NCBI RefSeq assembly: GCF_037039395.1
Contig: NZ_CP146242.1
Location: forward strand, 2,305,001 to 2,369,000
Direction: 5' to 3'
DNA: 64,000 nucleotides
Origin: Agrobacterium vitis
Lineage (GTDB): Bacteria; Pseudomonadota; Alphaproteobacteria; Rhizobiales; Rhizobiaceae
Shown here: positions 49,269 to 59,305 of the stretch, piece after piece
Numbering within the stretch: position 1 is the first letter of the stretch
How the letters are laid out: the number at the start of each line of letters is the position of its first letter
Position numbers and translations under genes: made by a program
Notes under the pieces: generated by a model
What the model was told of the DNA's origin: nothing
The model's database searches: none
The model's input: only the letters and a program-made list of their open reading frames with translations

Positions 49269-50803
49269 TATTTCTTCTCCCCTGAGCGCATGATAGCGCG
49301 CATGATGCTTTCCTGGCTTGCCTCTTCTTTCGAGAGCTCGGCCACCATGCGTCCTTCATTCATGACGTAGATGCGATCGCAGGTGCCAAGCAGTTCGGGC
49401 ATTTCCGATGAAATCATCAGAACGCCTTTTCCGTCGGCTGCAAGCTGGTTGATGATGCTGTAGATTTCGTATTTTGCGCCGACATCGATGCCGCGCGTCG
49501 GCTCATCCAGAATGAGCACTTCCGGGTTGGAAAACAGCCATTTCGACAGCACCACCTTCTGCTGGTTGCCGCCTGATAGATTGACGGTTTCCTGGTAGAT
49601 GCCGTGCGAACGGATGCGCAGCTTCGACCGATAATCGGTCGCGACCTTGATTTCCCTGATATCGTCGATCACGGTCGCTGTGGACACGCCCGGCAGATTG
49701 GCAAGCGTTGTGTTGTGCAGGATCGTTTCGGCCAGGACCAGGCCCAGATGCTTGCGGTCTTCGGTGACATAGGCGAGACCCGCATCGATGGCCTTGCGCA
49801 CGGTCGACACATCGACCGGGTTGCCGTCGATCAGCACGTCGCCGCTGATCTTGTGGCCATAGGACTTGCCGAACACGCTCATGGCAAATTCGGTGCGCCC
49901 GGCGCCCATCAGACCGGCGATGCCAACGACTTCGCCGCGGCGAACCGTGACGTGGACGTCATGCAGCACCTGACGTTCGCGGTGCTGATGGTGGAAGGCG
50001 TTCCAGTTCTTGACTTCAAGAACGGTTTCGCCAATCGGCACGTCGCGTGGTGGGTAGCGATCTTCGAGATCGCGGCCGACCATGTTGCGGATGATGACGT
50101 CTTCGCTGACTTCTTCCTCATGACAGTTCAGGGTCTTGACCGTCATGCCGTCGCGCAGCACGGTGATCTGGTCGGCCACCTTGCGCACTTCGTTCAGCTT
50201 ATGGGTGATGATGATCGAGGTAATGCCCTGTTCGCGGAACTCGATCAGAAGATTGAGGAGAGCATCGCTATCGGTTTCGTTGAGCGACGCGGTCGGCTCA
50301 TCGAGGATCAAAAGCTTGACGCTTTTCGACAGCGCCTTGGCGATTTCCGCCAGCTGCTGTTTGCCAACGCCGATATCCGTCACCAATGTCGATGGCTGCT
50401 CCTTCAAGCCGACCTTGGCGAGGAGCTTCTTGGTACGACCGAAGGTTTCTTCCCAGCTGATGACGCCGTTGCTGGCAATTTCGTTGCCGAGAAAGATGTT
50501 TTCGGCAATCGACAACTGCGGAACCAGCGCCAGTTCCTGGTGAATGATGATGATGCCGATTTCTTCGCTGTCCTTGATGACCTTGAAGTTGCGCACTTCG
50601 CCGTCATAGACGATGTCGCCGTCATAGGTCCCAGCGGGATAAACGCCGGAGAGAACTTTCATCAGGGTCGATTTTCCGGCCCCGTTCTCGCCCACCAATG
50701 CATGGATTTCACCACGGCGAACCTTGAGGTTCACATTCTCAAGCGCTTTCACGCCCGGGAACGTCTTGGTGATGTTCCGCATTTCGAGGATGGTATTGTC
50801 CAT
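49268..50803 (-). CDS. gguA: GguA, multiple-sugar ABC transporter ATPase (two NBDs)
   Basis: A 511-residue dual ATPase of the XylG/RbsA class. The N-terminal domain has [11 protein letters not shown] and [15 protein letters not shown]. The second domain has a degenerate P-loop ([13 protein letters not shown]), normal for this family, with [15 protein letters not shown] and [23 protein letters not shown] 50803 ([15 protein letters not shown]) is chosen over a longer frame to 50854. It follows chvE after a strong terminator-like hairpin, so it probably gets only part of the chvE transcription. Confidence 0.95.
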   Translation of the reverse strand: MDNTILEMRNITKTFPGVKALENVNLKVRRGEIHALVGENGAGKSTLMKVLSGVYPAGTYDGDIVYDGEVRNFKVIKDSEEIGIIIIHQELALVPQLSIAENIFLGNEIASNGVISWEETFGRTKKLLAKVGLKEQPSTLVTDIGVGKQQLAEIAKALSKSVKLLILDEPTASLNETDSDALLNLLIEFREQGITSIIITHKLNEVRKVADQITVLRDGMTVKTLNCHEEEVSEDVIIRNMVGRDLEDRYPPRDVPIGETVLEVKNWNAFHHQHRERQVLHDVHVTVRRGEVVGIAGLMGAGRTEFAMSVFGKSYGHKISGDVLIDGNPVDVSTVRKAIDAGLAYVTEDRKHLGLVLAETILHNTTLANLPGVSTATVIDDIREIKVATDYRSKLRIRSHGIYQETVNLSGGNQQKVVLSKWLFSNPEVLILDEPTRGIDVGAKYEIYSIINQLAADGKGVLMISSEMPELLGTCDRIYVMNEGRMVAELSKEEASQESIMRAIMRSGEKK

Positions 50804-50881
50804 AATATCGTTCCAGAGCCACGGCCGCCCAATTCCACGGTAGGCCAAAGCCACAGTAGGAATGCGCAGGCAGGCGACAAT

Positions 50882-50919
50882 AAAAAGGAAGCCGGAACTT
50901 TTGCTTGAAAAGTTCCGGC
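50882..50919 (-). terminator. Terminator/attenuator between chvE and gguA
   Basis: On the coding strand GCCGGAACTTTT pairs with AAAAGTTCCGGC (12-bp perfect stem, five-base loop), followed by TTCCTTTTT, a good U tract. It begins nine bases after the chvE stop. Incomplete termination here would give high chvE and lower gguAB expression, common for ABC operons with a binding protein first. Confidence 0.85.
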
Positions 50920-50928
50920 CGCTTTTTG

Positions 50929-51993
50929 TTACTTCAGCTGATCGGCCTTGTAGTAGCCGCCTTCAACCAGGACTTTTTCGTAGTTGGTCTTGGTAACTGC
51001 AACTGGCTTCAGCAGGTAAGCCGGAACCACCTTGACGCCGTTGTCGTAGGTCTTGGTGTCGTTGACTTCAGGCGTCTTGCCTTCCATCAGCGCGTTGACC
51101 ATGGAAACGGTCACCTTGGCGAGATCGCGGGTGTCCTTGAAGATCGTCGAATACTGCTCACCGGCAATGATCGACTTGACCGAAGGCACTTCAGCATCCT
51201 GACCGGAGATGAACGGCAGCGGCTGGTCCTTGGAACCGTAGCCAACGCCCTTCAGCGAGGAAATGATACCGATGGAGATACCGTCATAAGGAGACAGGAC
51301 GGCATTGACCTTGGCGTCGGTGTAATAGGCCGACAGCAGGTTATCCATACGGGCCTGGGCAACAGCACCATCCCAACGCAGCGTACCGACCTTGTCCATG
51401 CCGGTCTGGCCGGACTTCACGACCAGCTTGCCGCTGTCGATGTAAGGCTGGAGAACCGACATTGCGCCATTGTAGAAAAAGAAGGCGTTGTTGTCGTCAG
51501 GCGAACCGCCGAACAGTTCGATATTGAACGGGCCTTTGCCGTCCTTGAGGCCAAGGCCGTCAACCAGCGTGCCAGCCTGCAGGACGCCGACCTGGAAATT
51601 GTCGAAGGTTGCGTAGTAATCGACATTGGCGCTGTCGCGGATCAGACGGTCATAGGCAATGACCTTGATGCCGGCATCATGGGCCTGTTTCAGCACGTCG
51701 GACAGTGTCGTGCCGTCGATGGCAGCGACAACCAGAACCTTGGCACCCTTGGTGACCATGTTCTCAATCTGCGAGAGCTGGTTCGGGATATCGTCGTCGG
51801 CATACTGAAGGTCGGTTGTGTAACCGGCTTCCTTGAGCTGCTTGACGATGTTGTTGCCGTCATCGATCCAGCGGGCCGAAGACTTGGTCGGCATTGCAAT
51901 GCCAACAGTGCCCTTGTCGGCTGCAAAAACAGACGACGACATGACAGCTGCGCCCAAAGCGATGGACGCAAAAAGTTTTACGAGTGTCTTCAC
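50929..51993 (-). CDS. chvE: ChvE, periplasmic multiple-monosaccharide-binding protein
   Basis: A 354-residue exported protein with a signal peptide cleaved near residue 24-25 (SSVFA-AD). The periplasmic sugar-binding fold begins [19 protein letters not shown], with sugar-contact segments such as [27 protein letters not shown]. Length and sequence pattern match agrobacterial ChvE. In Agrobacterium it feeds GguAB and also binds VirA to amplify vir induction by plant sugars. It is first in a long sugar operon and divergent from the gbpR-type gene. Confidence 0.96.
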   Translation of the reverse strand: MKTLVKLFASIALGAAVMSSSVFAADKGTVGIAMPTKSSARWIDDGNNIVKQLKEAGYTTDLQYADDDIPNQLSQIENMVTKGAKVLVVAAIDGTTLSDVLKQAHDAGIKVIAYDRLIRDSANVDYYATFDNFQVGVLQAGTLVDGLGLKDGKGPFNIELFGGSPDDNNAFFFYNGAMSVLQPYIDSGKLVVKSGQTGMDKVGTLRWDGAVAQARMDNLLSAYYTDAKVNAVLSPYDGISIGIISSLKGVGYGSKDQPLPFISGQDAEVPSVKSIIAGEQYSTIFKDTRDLAKVTVSMVNALMEGKTPEVNDTKTYDNGVKVVPAYLLKPVAVTKTNYEKVLVEGGYYKADQLK

Positions 51994-52163
51994 GAGGAAC
52001 CTCCCTTGGTTTCCATATCAATCCGCTGCATGATCCGGCTGGCAGGCCATTCCGGCCTGGCGCGTCATGCAGAAGCGGCCCCAGCTCCTTCTGTTCGCCG
52101 CAAAGAATCTGGTAGGCTTTATAAGCACTACACGATCCATGATGAACTCTTATCCGTCCCGAT

Positions 52164-52190
52164 ATGTCATTCAAATGATTTATTTGACAT
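52164..52190. promoter_or_regulatory. Inverted repeats in the chvE-gbpR intergenic region, candidate GbpR site
   Basis: Outer arms ATGTCA (52164-52169) and TGACAT (52185-52190) enclose inner arms TCAAAT (52171-52176) and ATTTGA (52182-52187). The inner pair has the T-N11-A character of LysR-type operators. It lies 29 bases before the gbpR start and 171 bases upstream of chvE, as expected for a site that controls both. Inferred from symmetry only. Confidence 0.5.
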
Positions 52191-52218
52191 TCCCCATATC
52201 AATCCTGATATACGCTTT

Positions 52219-53151
52219 ATGAATAATACACCGGCAAACCGGCTCCAGCCGAAGCATTTCACGCTGATCAAGGCGATTGGTGAGCTTGGTCAATTGAGCC
52301 TGGCGGCGGGCCAGGTGTCGATGACCCAGCCTGCGGCATCGCGCATGCTGGCCGAGATCGAACGGATCGTCGGCGCGGCGGTATTCCTGCGCACGCCCAA
52401 GGGCATGGAGGCGACCGAAGTGGGGGCAGCCTTGGTGCGGCGCTCGGAAATCCTGCTTCAGGAAATGCGCGAGGCGATGCGCGAGGTGGACGCAATCAAG
52501 CGCGGCGCATCCGGCACGGTCAGTGTCGGGGCGGTAACGGGCGGGGCGCTCGGCTATATCGTGCCGGCCATCAGCACCCTGAAGGCGGAAGCACGCACTG
52601 CCGATATTTATGTCGATGTGGCCCCGAGCGGTACGCTGATCTCCAATCTCGTTTCGGGACAGTTCGATTTTGTGCTGGGGCGGATCCCCGTTGGTGTCGA
52701 TGCCCGTCAATTCCATATTCGTCACGCCCGAACAGAGGAAGTGGATCTGATCGTCCACCAAAGCCACCCCCTGGCCAATGCGAGTGATCTCGGCATGACC
52801 GACCTGCTGCATTTTCCCTGGGTGATGCAGGGGCCGGGCGCGCCGGTGCGCCAGGCCGTTGAAAACGCCTTTATCGATGCGGGAACAATGCTGCCGGTAG
52901 ATGTTGTCAACACCACCTCGCTGTTAGTGATGATTGCGATGATTGCCGCGTCCAACGCGATCACGCCGCTGTCGCGGGAAGTCTCGGACCTGCTCTGTCG
53001 GCAGACGACAGGGGCCGGGCTGTGCTGTCTGAAAATCCGGCGGCCGATTATCGTCCTGCCTTATCATATGATCAGCATGAAAAACCGGCATATGTCGACG
53101 CTGGCCGCCCGTCTTCAGGACCTCGTCCTTCAGGAATTCACCACGCGCTGA
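52219..53151 (+). CDS. gbpR: GbpR, LysR-family regulator of chvE
   Basis: A 310-residue LysR-type activator. The N-terminal winged helix has GELGQLSLAAGQVSMTQPAASRML, and the C-terminal periplasmic-binding-like effector domain follows. Divergent placement next to chvE matches Agrobacterium gbpR, which activates chvE in response to galactose-type sugars. ATG 52219 (MNNTPANRLQPKHF) is chosen; the frame is open much further upstream but that part overlaps chvE on the other strand and is spurious. The ribosome-binding site is weak. Confidence 0.92.
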   Translation: MNNTPANRLQPKHFTLIKAIGELGQLSLAAGQVSMTQPAASRMLAEIERIVGAAVFLRTPKGMEATEVGAALVRRSEILLQEMREAMREVDAIKRGASGTVSVGAVTGGALGYIVPAISTLKAEARTADIYVDVAPSGTLISNLVSGQFDFVLGRIPVGVDARQFHIRHARTEEVDLIVHQSHPLANASDLGMTDLLHFPWVMQGPGAPVRQAVENAFIDAGTMLPVDVVNTTSLLVMIAMIAASNAITPLSREVSDLLCRQTTGAGLCCLKIRRPIIVLPYHMISMKNRHMSTLAARLQDLVLQEFTTR

Positions 53152-53448
53152 GGCCTGTTCATTTCTGGTATCTGTTGATCTGTGACAGGATCGTTTTGGA
53201 ACAGCTGCCACTTTTTCAAGAGGCGGCGGTTGTAGACAGGTCGGCCAGACACTGGTGGTTTTGCCGGTTTGTCGGCAAAGCCGTGTTTATCGATAGTCGA
53301 ACGTACCGAAAGCGTTAACAAAGGCTTGTTTTGCAATCGCGACCTCCCTTAAATGCCGCTGGCATGAGGTCATCATGTCACGGGGACGGGGGTGCGCGGA
53401 GGCGATAAGCTGGTGCGGTTCCCCCGTATCGAGGGTCAGGAGGTTTCC
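53152..53448. other. gbpR-pntA intergenic region
   Basis: This stretch of nearly 300 bases between two plus-strand genes holds no ORF that looks real. Its end carries the strong pntA ribosome-binding site AGGAGG at 53438-53443. I see no clear terminator for gbpR and no certain promoter. Confidence 0.5.
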
Positions 53449-55026
53449 ATGAGTTTGACAATAGGCTCACCAAAAGAATTATATGCTGGCGAAGCGCGCG
53501 TTGCGATGACGCCCGACAGCGCACAACAATTGCAGAAACTCGGGTATGCATGCCTGATCGAAACAGGCGCCGGCAAGGCTGCGGGTTTTTCCGATGATGC
53601 CTACCGCAAAGCGGGTGTTACGGTTGCCGACACCGCGCAAGCGCTCTATGCGCAGGCGGATGTGATCGCCAAGGTTCGTCCCCCGGAATCGACTGAAATT
53701 GCCCAGTTGCAGCCTGGAAAAACCCTGATCTCCTTCTTTTATCCCGCGCAGAATGCCGCGCTTCTGGAAGAAGCCAGGACCAAGGGCGCCAATGTGATCG
53801 CCATGGACATGGTGCCGCGCATCTCGCGCGCCCAGAAAATGGACGCCTTGTCCTCCATGGCCAATATTGCCGGTTATCGCGCCGTGATTGAGGCGGGCAA
53901 TAATTTTGGCCGGTTCTTCACCGGGCAGGTGACGGCAGCGGGCAAGGTTCCTCCAGCCAAGGTGTTGATCATTGGTGCCGGTGTCGCCGGTCTTGCCGCG
54001 ATTGGTACGGCGACGTCTCTGGGCGCCATCGTCTATGCGTTCGACGTTCGCCCTGAAGTGGCCGAGCAGATCGAGAGCATGGGTGCGCAATTCGTCTATC
54101 TCGAATTCGAAGCCACTCAGGATGGTGCGGCGACCGGCGGTTATGCGGCGCCGTCTTCACCTGAATTCCGCGAAAAGCAGCTGGCGAAATTCCGCGAGCT
54201 GGCCCCCGATATCGATATCGTCATCACCACGGCTCTCATCCCAGGCCGGGATGCGCCAAAGCTGTGGCTGGCCGATATGGTGGCCTCCATGAAGCCCGGC
54301 TCTGTCATTATCGACCTTGCCGCCGAGCGGGGCGGCAATTGCGATCTGACGGTGGCCGACCAGCGGGTGGTGTCCGACAACGGCGTTATTGTCATTGGTT
54401 ACACGGATTTTCCGAGCCGGATGGCGGCGCAGTCCTCGACGCTCTATTCCACGAATATTCGTCATATGATGACGGATCTGACGCCGGCCAAGGATGGCAA
54501 GCTCGTTCACAACATGGAAGACGACGTTATCAGGGGCGCGACCGTGACCTTTGATGGCGCGATCACCTATCCGCCACCGCCGCCCAAGGTGCAGGCGATT
54601 GCCGCCGCCAAGCCGAAGGAAAAGGTCAAGGAACTGACCCATGATGAAAAGCGGGCCAAGGAGACGGCAGATTTCAAGGCGCAGACCGCCAATCAGGTCA
54701 AGCTGCTGGCGATTGGTACGGCTGTGATGCTTCTGGTAGGTGCGTTTGCACCTGTCAGCTTCATGAGCCATTTCATTGTGTTCGTTCTGGCCTGCTTCAT
54801 TGGCTTCCAGGTGATCTGGGGTGTCAGCCATTCGCTGCATACGCCGCTGATGGCGGTGACCAACGCGATTTCCGGTATCGTCATTCTGGGCGCATTGTTG
54901 CAGATCGGCTCCAGCAACTGGCTGGTGGTGACGCTGGCGGCACTGTCCGTGCTGATTGCGACGATCAATATCGTCGGCGGCTTCCTCGTGACACGGCGCA
55001 TGCTCGCCATGTTCCAGAAGTCCTGA
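53449..55026 (+). CDS. pntA: Proton-translocating NAD(P) transhydrogenase, alpha subunit
   Basis: PntA, 525 residues, is the fused form: the NAD(H)-binding dI domain ([21 protein letters not shown], nucleotide motif [14 protein letters not shown] near 170) plus a C-terminal membrane part of about four helices (from about 420). It transfers hydride between NADH and NADP driven by the proton gradient. ATG 53449 with AGGAGG five bases upstream sets the start. It is 16 bases from pntB. Confidence 0.96.
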   Translation: MSLTIGSPKELYAGEARVAMTPDSAQQLQKLGYACLIETGAGKAAGFSDDAYRKAGVTVADTAQALYAQADVIAKVRPPESTEIAQLQPGKTLISFFYPAQNAALLEEARTKGANVIAMDMVPRISRAQKMDALSSMANIAGYRAVIEAGNNFGRFFTGQVTAAGKVPPAKVLIIGAGVAGLAAIGTATSLGAIVYAFDVRPEVAEQIESMGAQFVYLEFEATQDGAATGGYAAPSSPEFREKQLAKFRELAPDIDIVITTALIPGRDAPKLWLADMVASMKPGSVIIDLAAERGGNCDLTVADQRVVSDNGVIVIGYTDFPSRMAAQSSTLYSTNIRHMMTDLTPAKDGKLVHNMEDDVIRGATVTFDGAITYPPPPPKVQAIAAAKPKEKVKELTHDEKRAKETADFKAQTANQVKLLAIGTAVMLLVGAFAPVSFMSHFIVFVLACFIGFQVIWGVSHSLHTPLMAVTNAISGIVILGALLQIGSSNWLVVTLAALSVLIATINIVGGFLVTRRMLAMFQKS

Positions 55027-55042
55027 GGGAGAGGGTAGTATC

Positions 55043-56476
55043 ATGGCAATTGGTATTGTTTCGGCAGCCTATATTGCGGCCGCTGTGTTGTTTATCCTCT
55101 CGCTGGGTGGTCTGTCGGGCCAGGAAAGCGCCAAGCGCGCCGTCTGGTACGGCATTGTCGGCATGGGACTGGCGGTCATCGCCACAATCTTCGGCCCCGG
55201 CATCGGCCATTGGTTCATCATCGTGCTGATGATCGCTGGCGGATCGGTGCTTGGCTATTATGTCGCCAATCGCGTGCAGATGACTGAAATGCCACAGCTT
55301 GTGGCGGCCTTGCATAGCTTTGTCGGTCTGGCTGCGGTGTTCATCGGCTATAATGCCCATATCGAAGAAGCGCATGTGGCCCGGCTGGACGAAACGGCGC
55401 GGGCCACACTCACCGGCTTTGCGGCTATTCTCGCTCATAAGATTCCGGTCGAACTGGCGATCATGAAGGTCGAGGTGTTTCTCGGTGTCTTCATCGGTGC
55501 CGTCACCTTCACGGGTTCGGTTATCGCCTTCGGCAAACTGGCAGGCCGGATCGATGGCAAGGCCAAGCAATTGCCTGGCGGGCATTTGCTGAACGCCGGT
55601 GCCGCCGCTTTGTCCTTCATCCTGCTGATCGCCTATTTCTACGAGGCTGGCGCCTGGGCGCTGGTGCTGATGACGCTTCTGGCCTTCTTCATCGGCTATC
55701 ACCTGATCATGGGTATCGGCGGTGCCGATATGCCGGTGGTGGTATCGATGCTGAACAGCTATTCCGGCTGGGCGGCAGCGGCCATCGGCTTCACGCTGGG
55801 CAATGACCTGCTGATCGTTACCGGCGCGCTCGTCGGCTCGTCAGGCGCGATCCTGTCTTATATCATGTGCAAGGCGATGAACCGGTCCTTCATTTCGGTT
55901 ATTCTCGGTGGTTTCGGTGGTACGACCGGCCCGGCGATGGAAATCGAAGGCGAACAGGTGGCTATCGATGCGGAAGGCGTGGCCAACGCGCTGAACGAGG
56001 CCGAAAGCGTAATCATCGTGCCCGGTTACGGCATGGCGGTGGCACAGGCCCAGCAGGCCGTGTCGGAACTCACCCGCAAGCTGCGTGACGCTGGCAAAAA
56101 CGTTCGCTTTGCCATCCATCCGGTCGCAGGCCGTCTGCCGGGGCATATGAACGTGCTCCTGGCCGAAGCCAAGGTGCCCTATGACATCGTCATGGAAATG
56201 GACGAGATCAACGACGATTTTCCGAGCACTGACGTCGTCATCGTCATCGGCTCCAACGACATCGTCAACCCGGCAGCCGAAGAAGACCCCAACAGCCCGA
56301 TTGCTGGCATGCCTGTCTTGCAGGTGTGGAAGGCCAAGCAGGTGTTCGTGTCCAAACGCGGCCAAGGCACCGGCTATTCCGGCATCGAGAACCCGCTGTT
56401 TTATAAGGAAAATACGCGGATGTTCTATGGCGACGCCAAGAAGTCGATCACTGAATTGTTGCCGATGATCAAGTAA
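55043..56476 (+). CDS. pntB: Proton-translocating NAD(P) transhydrogenase, beta subunit
   Basis: PntB, 477 residues, has about eight to nine N-terminal helices (membrane dII) and a C-terminal NADP(H)-binding dIII domain, beginning near [15 protein letters not shown], with the [14 protein letters not shown] and [10 protein letters not shown] motifs. It forms the transhydrogenase with PntA. A strong terminator follows at 56502. Confidence 0.96.
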   Translation: MAIGIVSAAYIAAAVLFILSLGGLSGQESAKRAVWYGIVGMGLAVIATIFGPGIGHWFIIVLMIAGGSVLGYYVANRVQMTEMPQLVAALHSFVGLAAVFIGYNAHIEEAHVARLDETARATLTGFAAILAHKIPVELAIMKVEVFLGVFIGAVTFTGSVIAFGKLAGRIDGKAKQLPGGHLLNAGAAALSFILLIAYFYEAGAWALVLMTLLAFFIGYHLIMGIGGADMPVVVSMLNSYSGWAAAAIGFTLGNDLLIVTGALVGSSGAILSYIMCKAMNRSFISVILGGFGGTTGPAMEIEGEQVAIDAEGVANALNEAESVIIVPGYGMAVAQAQQAVSELTRKLRDAGKNVRFAIHPVAGRLPGHMNVLLAEAKVPYDIVMEMDEINDDFPSTDVVIVIGSNDIVNPAAEEDPNSPIAGMPVLQVWKAKQVFVSKRGQGTGYSGIENPLFYKENTRMFYGDAKKSITELLPMIK

Positions 56477-56501
56477 GATTTGGCAGGTTTGAGAGATAGA
56501 G

Positions 56502-56528
56502 AGCCGGGTGGAAACGCCCGGCTTTTTT
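56502..56528 (+). terminator. Rho-independent terminator of pntAB
   Basis: Stem AGCCGGG/CCCGGCT with an eight-base loop is followed by six Ts. It lies 26 bases after the pntB stop and just before the convergent DinB-family gene. Confidence 0.88.
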
Positions 56529-56542
56529 GTTGCCGCATGTTC

Positions 56543-57064
56543 TCAGTAAGCCAGTTCCAGCTTGCCTTGCTGCCGGCGATCCGGTTGGGTTTGATGCAGA
56601 AAAACGGCATATGTATCCCAGGGCAATTGCGCAGATGTCGTTGAGAGAAGGCGACCAACTTCGCCTCGATGGTAGCCGCCATGCATTACGACATGGGCGA
56701 GTATTTCTTCCCGCGTCATGTATCCCTTGTCGCCGTCGGTGAAGGAAAATAGGATCTTCTCGCCAAGCTTATCTGGGGTGATGGTCTGTACATAGTCGAG
56801 ATACCATCGATCGGAAACTACTACCGCTTGGCGCAATTCCGCTGGTTCCGGCGTTTCAACGGTATTGTCCGACACGTAACCATGTGGACGGCCGGTAAGA
56901 TGACCTTTGAATATCTGTGCGACGACATGAATGTGATTGAGCAGGCGCATCGTCTGACGATGTTCAGTTTCATGCTGCGTGCGATCCAGACTTTCCAGCG
57001 CGTCGAAAAACGCCCTATTGGCCCAAGCTTGGTAACTGAAAAAACTGTCGAAAAGAGCGGTCAT
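56543..57064 (-). CDS. DinB-family (DinB/YfiT-like) putative metalloenzyme
   Basis: A 173-residue four-helix protein. The N-terminus FDSFFSYQAWANRAFFDALESL is the DinB start, and histidines for a metal site are in LLNHIHVV and HVVMHGGYHRGEVGRLL. Family members are thiol-dependent or damage-inducible proteins with mostly unknown substrates. ATG 57064 is set by GGAGG six bases upstream; the frame to 57235 crosses into the divergent regulator. It shares an operator-like palindrome with the TetR gene. Confidence 0.88.
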   Translation of the reverse strand: MTALFDSFFSYQAWANRAFFDALESLDRTQHETEHRQTMRLLNHIHVVAQIFKGHLTGRPHGYVSDNTVETPEPAELRQAVVVSDRWYLDYVQTITPDKLGEKILFSFTDGDKGYMTREEILAHVVMHGGYHRGEVGRLLSTTSAQLPWDTYAVFLHQTQPDRRQQGKLELAY

Positions 57065-57087
57065 CTTCTGCCTCCGTTGCATTTTTA

Positions 57088-57103
57088 AAAATACGAGTAT
57101 TTT
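57088..57103. promoter_or_regulatory. Palindromic operator between dinB-like and tetR genes
   Basis: AAAATAC (57088-57094) and GTATTTT (57097-57103) are perfect arms around GA. It is centred between the two divergent start codons, as expected for TetR-family autoregulation and control of the DinB-like gene. Confidence 0.6.
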
Positions 57104-57131
57104 GTTCGCATTTTTAGCTGGAGGGATGCCC

Positions 57132-57752
57132 TTGTCTACTCGCATCGAAAAGCCGCTGTCAGCTATGCGTAAACTGCCAAGGCAACAACGCTCCAAGGCG
57201 ATGGTGGACGCCATCGTTGAGGCTGCTGCTCGCATTTTAAGCGATCAGGGTTGGGCAGGTTTTACGACGAACAAGGTTGCTGAGATCGCAGGGGTGAGTG
57301 TTGGGTCTTACTATCAGTATTTTCCGGATAAACATTCGTTGATCGACACCATACGAGGCCGTCATCTCGAAGACTGCCGCAAGATATTGAAAAGTGTGGT
57401 AAAAGGTAACAAGTCTCAGTCAGATTTTGTGGCTGAATTGGCGGATGGAGTTATTGCCATTCATAGTGTTCATCCAGGATTACATAGGGTTTTGTTGGAC
57501 GAGGCGCCCAGTTCGGAAACATTCAGAGATCCGAATAGCGCTTTCGAGAAGGAATATATTGGATATTACTGTGCGGCTGTTGCCAAATATCGCAACCCGC
57601 ATAGTGAGACGAGCAATGATACCATTGGGATCATCTTGTCAGACGCTATTGACGGTATCGTCCATAACGCGGCACGACGCGGTACATTGCAAACGACAGA
57701 CGTCAGGAGTGAGCTGATCCGGTTAATTCAATCCTATCTATCAGTGGCTTAA
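57132..57752 (+). CDS. TetR-family transcriptional regulator
   Basis: About 206 residues. The N-terminal helix-turn-helix contains GWAGFTTNKVAEIAGVSVGSYYQYFPDKHSL, the TetR signature, and the C-terminal helical effector domain is family-poor. TTG 57132 is chosen because GGAGGG (57120-57125) lies six bases upstream; ATG 57126 abuts that site and cannot use it. It is less GC-rich than its neighbours. It ends two bases from the convergent uxaA stop. Confidence 0.88.
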   Translation: MSTRIEKPLSAMRKLPRQQRSKAMVDAIVEAAARILSDQGWAGFTTNKVAEIAGVSVGSYYQYFPDKHSLIDTIRGRHLEDCRKILKSVVKGNKSQSDFVAELADGVIAIHSVHPGLHRVLLDEAPSSETFRDPNSAFEKEYIGYYCAAVAKYRNPHSETSNDTIGIILSDAIDGIVHNAARRGTLQTTDVRSELIRLIQSYLSVA

Positions 57753-57754
57753 CA

Positions 57755-59305
57755 TCACATCACCGCCCCAACCTGCCAAGGCACAAATTCGTTATCCCCC
57801 AGGCCCAAAATCTCCGACTTTGTCTTCTGCCCCGAAGCTGAGGCCAGCACGAGATCGAGAATCTCCCGGCCTTTTTGCTCCACCGAAATCCCGGCACTGA
57901 TGATGTCGCCGCAGTTGAGGTCCATGTCGTCGGGCATGTCCTCGTAGAGTTTGCTGTTGGTGGCGAGCTTGATGGTGGGGGTGGGCTTGGAACCGAAGGC
58001 GGAACCGCGCCCGGTGGTGAAGACCAGCATTTGCGCGCCGCCAGCGATCTGGCCGGTGGCAGAGACCGGGTCGTAGCCGGGGGTGTCCATGAAGACGAAG
58101 CCGGGGGTTTCGATCCGTTCTGCATAGTGCAGCACGTCGGTCAGCGGCGTGCTGCCTGCCTTGGCCGATGCGCCCAGGGATTTTTCGAGAATGGTGGTCA
58201 GCCCGCCCAGTTTGTTGCCGGGGCTGGGGTTGTTGTCCATCGAGCCACGGTTCATTTTTGTATAGTCTTCCCACCAGCGAATGCGGGCGATCAGCTTCTC
58301 GCCGATTTCGCTTGATGCGGCGCGGCGCAGCAGCAATTGTTCGGCACCGTAAATTTCCGGTGTTTCCGAGAGAACCACCGTGCCGCCCAGGCCGACCAGC
58401 AGGTCGGAGGCGATGCCAAGGGCCGGATTGGCGGTGATGCCGGAAAACCCGTCAGAGCCGCCGCATTGCAGCGCGAGTTTCAGCTCCGAGGCCGGGATCG
58501 GTTGACGCTTGATGGCGTTGACCACGGGCAGGATGGATTTGATGTGTTCGACCAGATGCGCGATGGTCGCAGCGGTGCCCCCACTGTCCTGAATGGTCAG
58601 GCCGAAGAACCGGTTTTCGTCATTGCCACCATAGAGCATTTTCATCCGGGCGAGTTGCATGACTTCGCATCCCAGACCGACAAAAACCGCAGCGCCGACA
58701 TTGGGATGGGTGGCGTAGCCCCAGAGCACCCGTTGCAGAATATCCGCCCCTTCGCCGCCTGCATCCATGCCGCAGCCGGTGCCATGCGCAAAGGCAGCGA
58801 CCCCGTCGATATTGGGGTAGTCTGCCAAAATGCCAGAACGGTTGATGTCATCGGCAGCGCGCCGGATGACGGTGGCGGAACAGTTGACGGTGGCGCAGAT
58901 GGCGATGAAATTGCGCGTTCCCGCCTGTCCATTCGCCCGGCGATAGCCCATGAATGTCTCAGGTTTAACAACGGGAATGGCGGCCAGCGCCTTCTGGTAA
59001 TCGGCACCCACCTCATACTGCTGGTCATGGGCGCCGAAGGAACAGTTGTCGGTATGCACATGCTCACCCGCCCGGATCGGGCGGCTGGCATAGCCAATCA
59101 CCTGTCCGAACTTGATGATATTGCCACCCGCATCCATATCCTGCCGGGCAATCTTGTGGCCACGCGCCACCGAATGATCAAGGGGCGCGCCAAATCCAAG
59201 CGGCTGCGTGCCTGCCGGGGCGGGATTGGTCAGGATGGCGACGGTGTCATCCGGGTGCAGCAGCACTGTCCCTGTCTCTTTGCCTGTCCGTGGGGCTTCA
59301 GCCAT
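57755..59305 (-). CDS. uxaA: Altronate dehydratase (UxaA family)
   Basis: A 516-residue UxaA-family dehydratase that makes 2-keto-3-deoxygluconate from altronate. An N-terminal SAF domain (TVLLHPDDTVAILTNP to NIIKFGQVIG) is followed by the catalytic part with GTRNFIAICATVNCSATV, cysteine-rich AHGTGCGMDAGGEGAD, and LQCGGSDGFSGITANPA. ATG 59305 overlaps the uxuA stop by eight bases; the frame upstream is antisense-like. Last gene of the uronate operon. Confidence 0.9.
   Translation of the reverse strand: MAEAPRTGKETGTVLLHPDDTVAILTNPAPAGTQPLGFGAPLDHSVARGHKIARQDMDAGGNIIKFGQVIGYASRPIRAGEHVHTDNCSFGAHDQQYEVGADYQKALAAIPVVKPETFMGYRRANGQAGTRNFIAICATVNCSATVIRRAADDINRSGILADYPNIDGVAAFAHGTGCGMDAGGEGADILQRVLWGYATHPNVGAAVFVGLGCEVMQLARMKMLYGGNDENRFFGLTIQDSGGTAATIAHLVEHIKSILPVVNAIKRQPIPASELKLALQCGGSDGFSGITANPALGIASDLLVGLGGTVVLSETPEIYGAEQLLLRRAASSEIGEKLIARIRWWEDYTKMNRGSMDNNPSPGNKLGGLTTILEKSLGASAKAGSTPLTDVLHYAERIETPGFVFMDTPGYDPVSATGQIAGGAQMLVFTTGRGSAFGSKPTPTIKLATNSKLYEDMPDDMDLNCGDIISAGISVEQKGREILDLVLASASGQKTKSEILGLGDNEFVPWQVGAVM

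Noticed and set aside
50200..50250. Possible defect in GguA because the second P-loop lacks lysine
   Set aside because: A degenerate second P-loop is normal for XylG/RbsA-type dual ATPases; the first domain is complete.
50905..52218. N-terminal extension of the LysR gene to 50905
   Set aside because: It would be antisense to chvE for over 1 kb; the LysR fold begins at ATG 52219.
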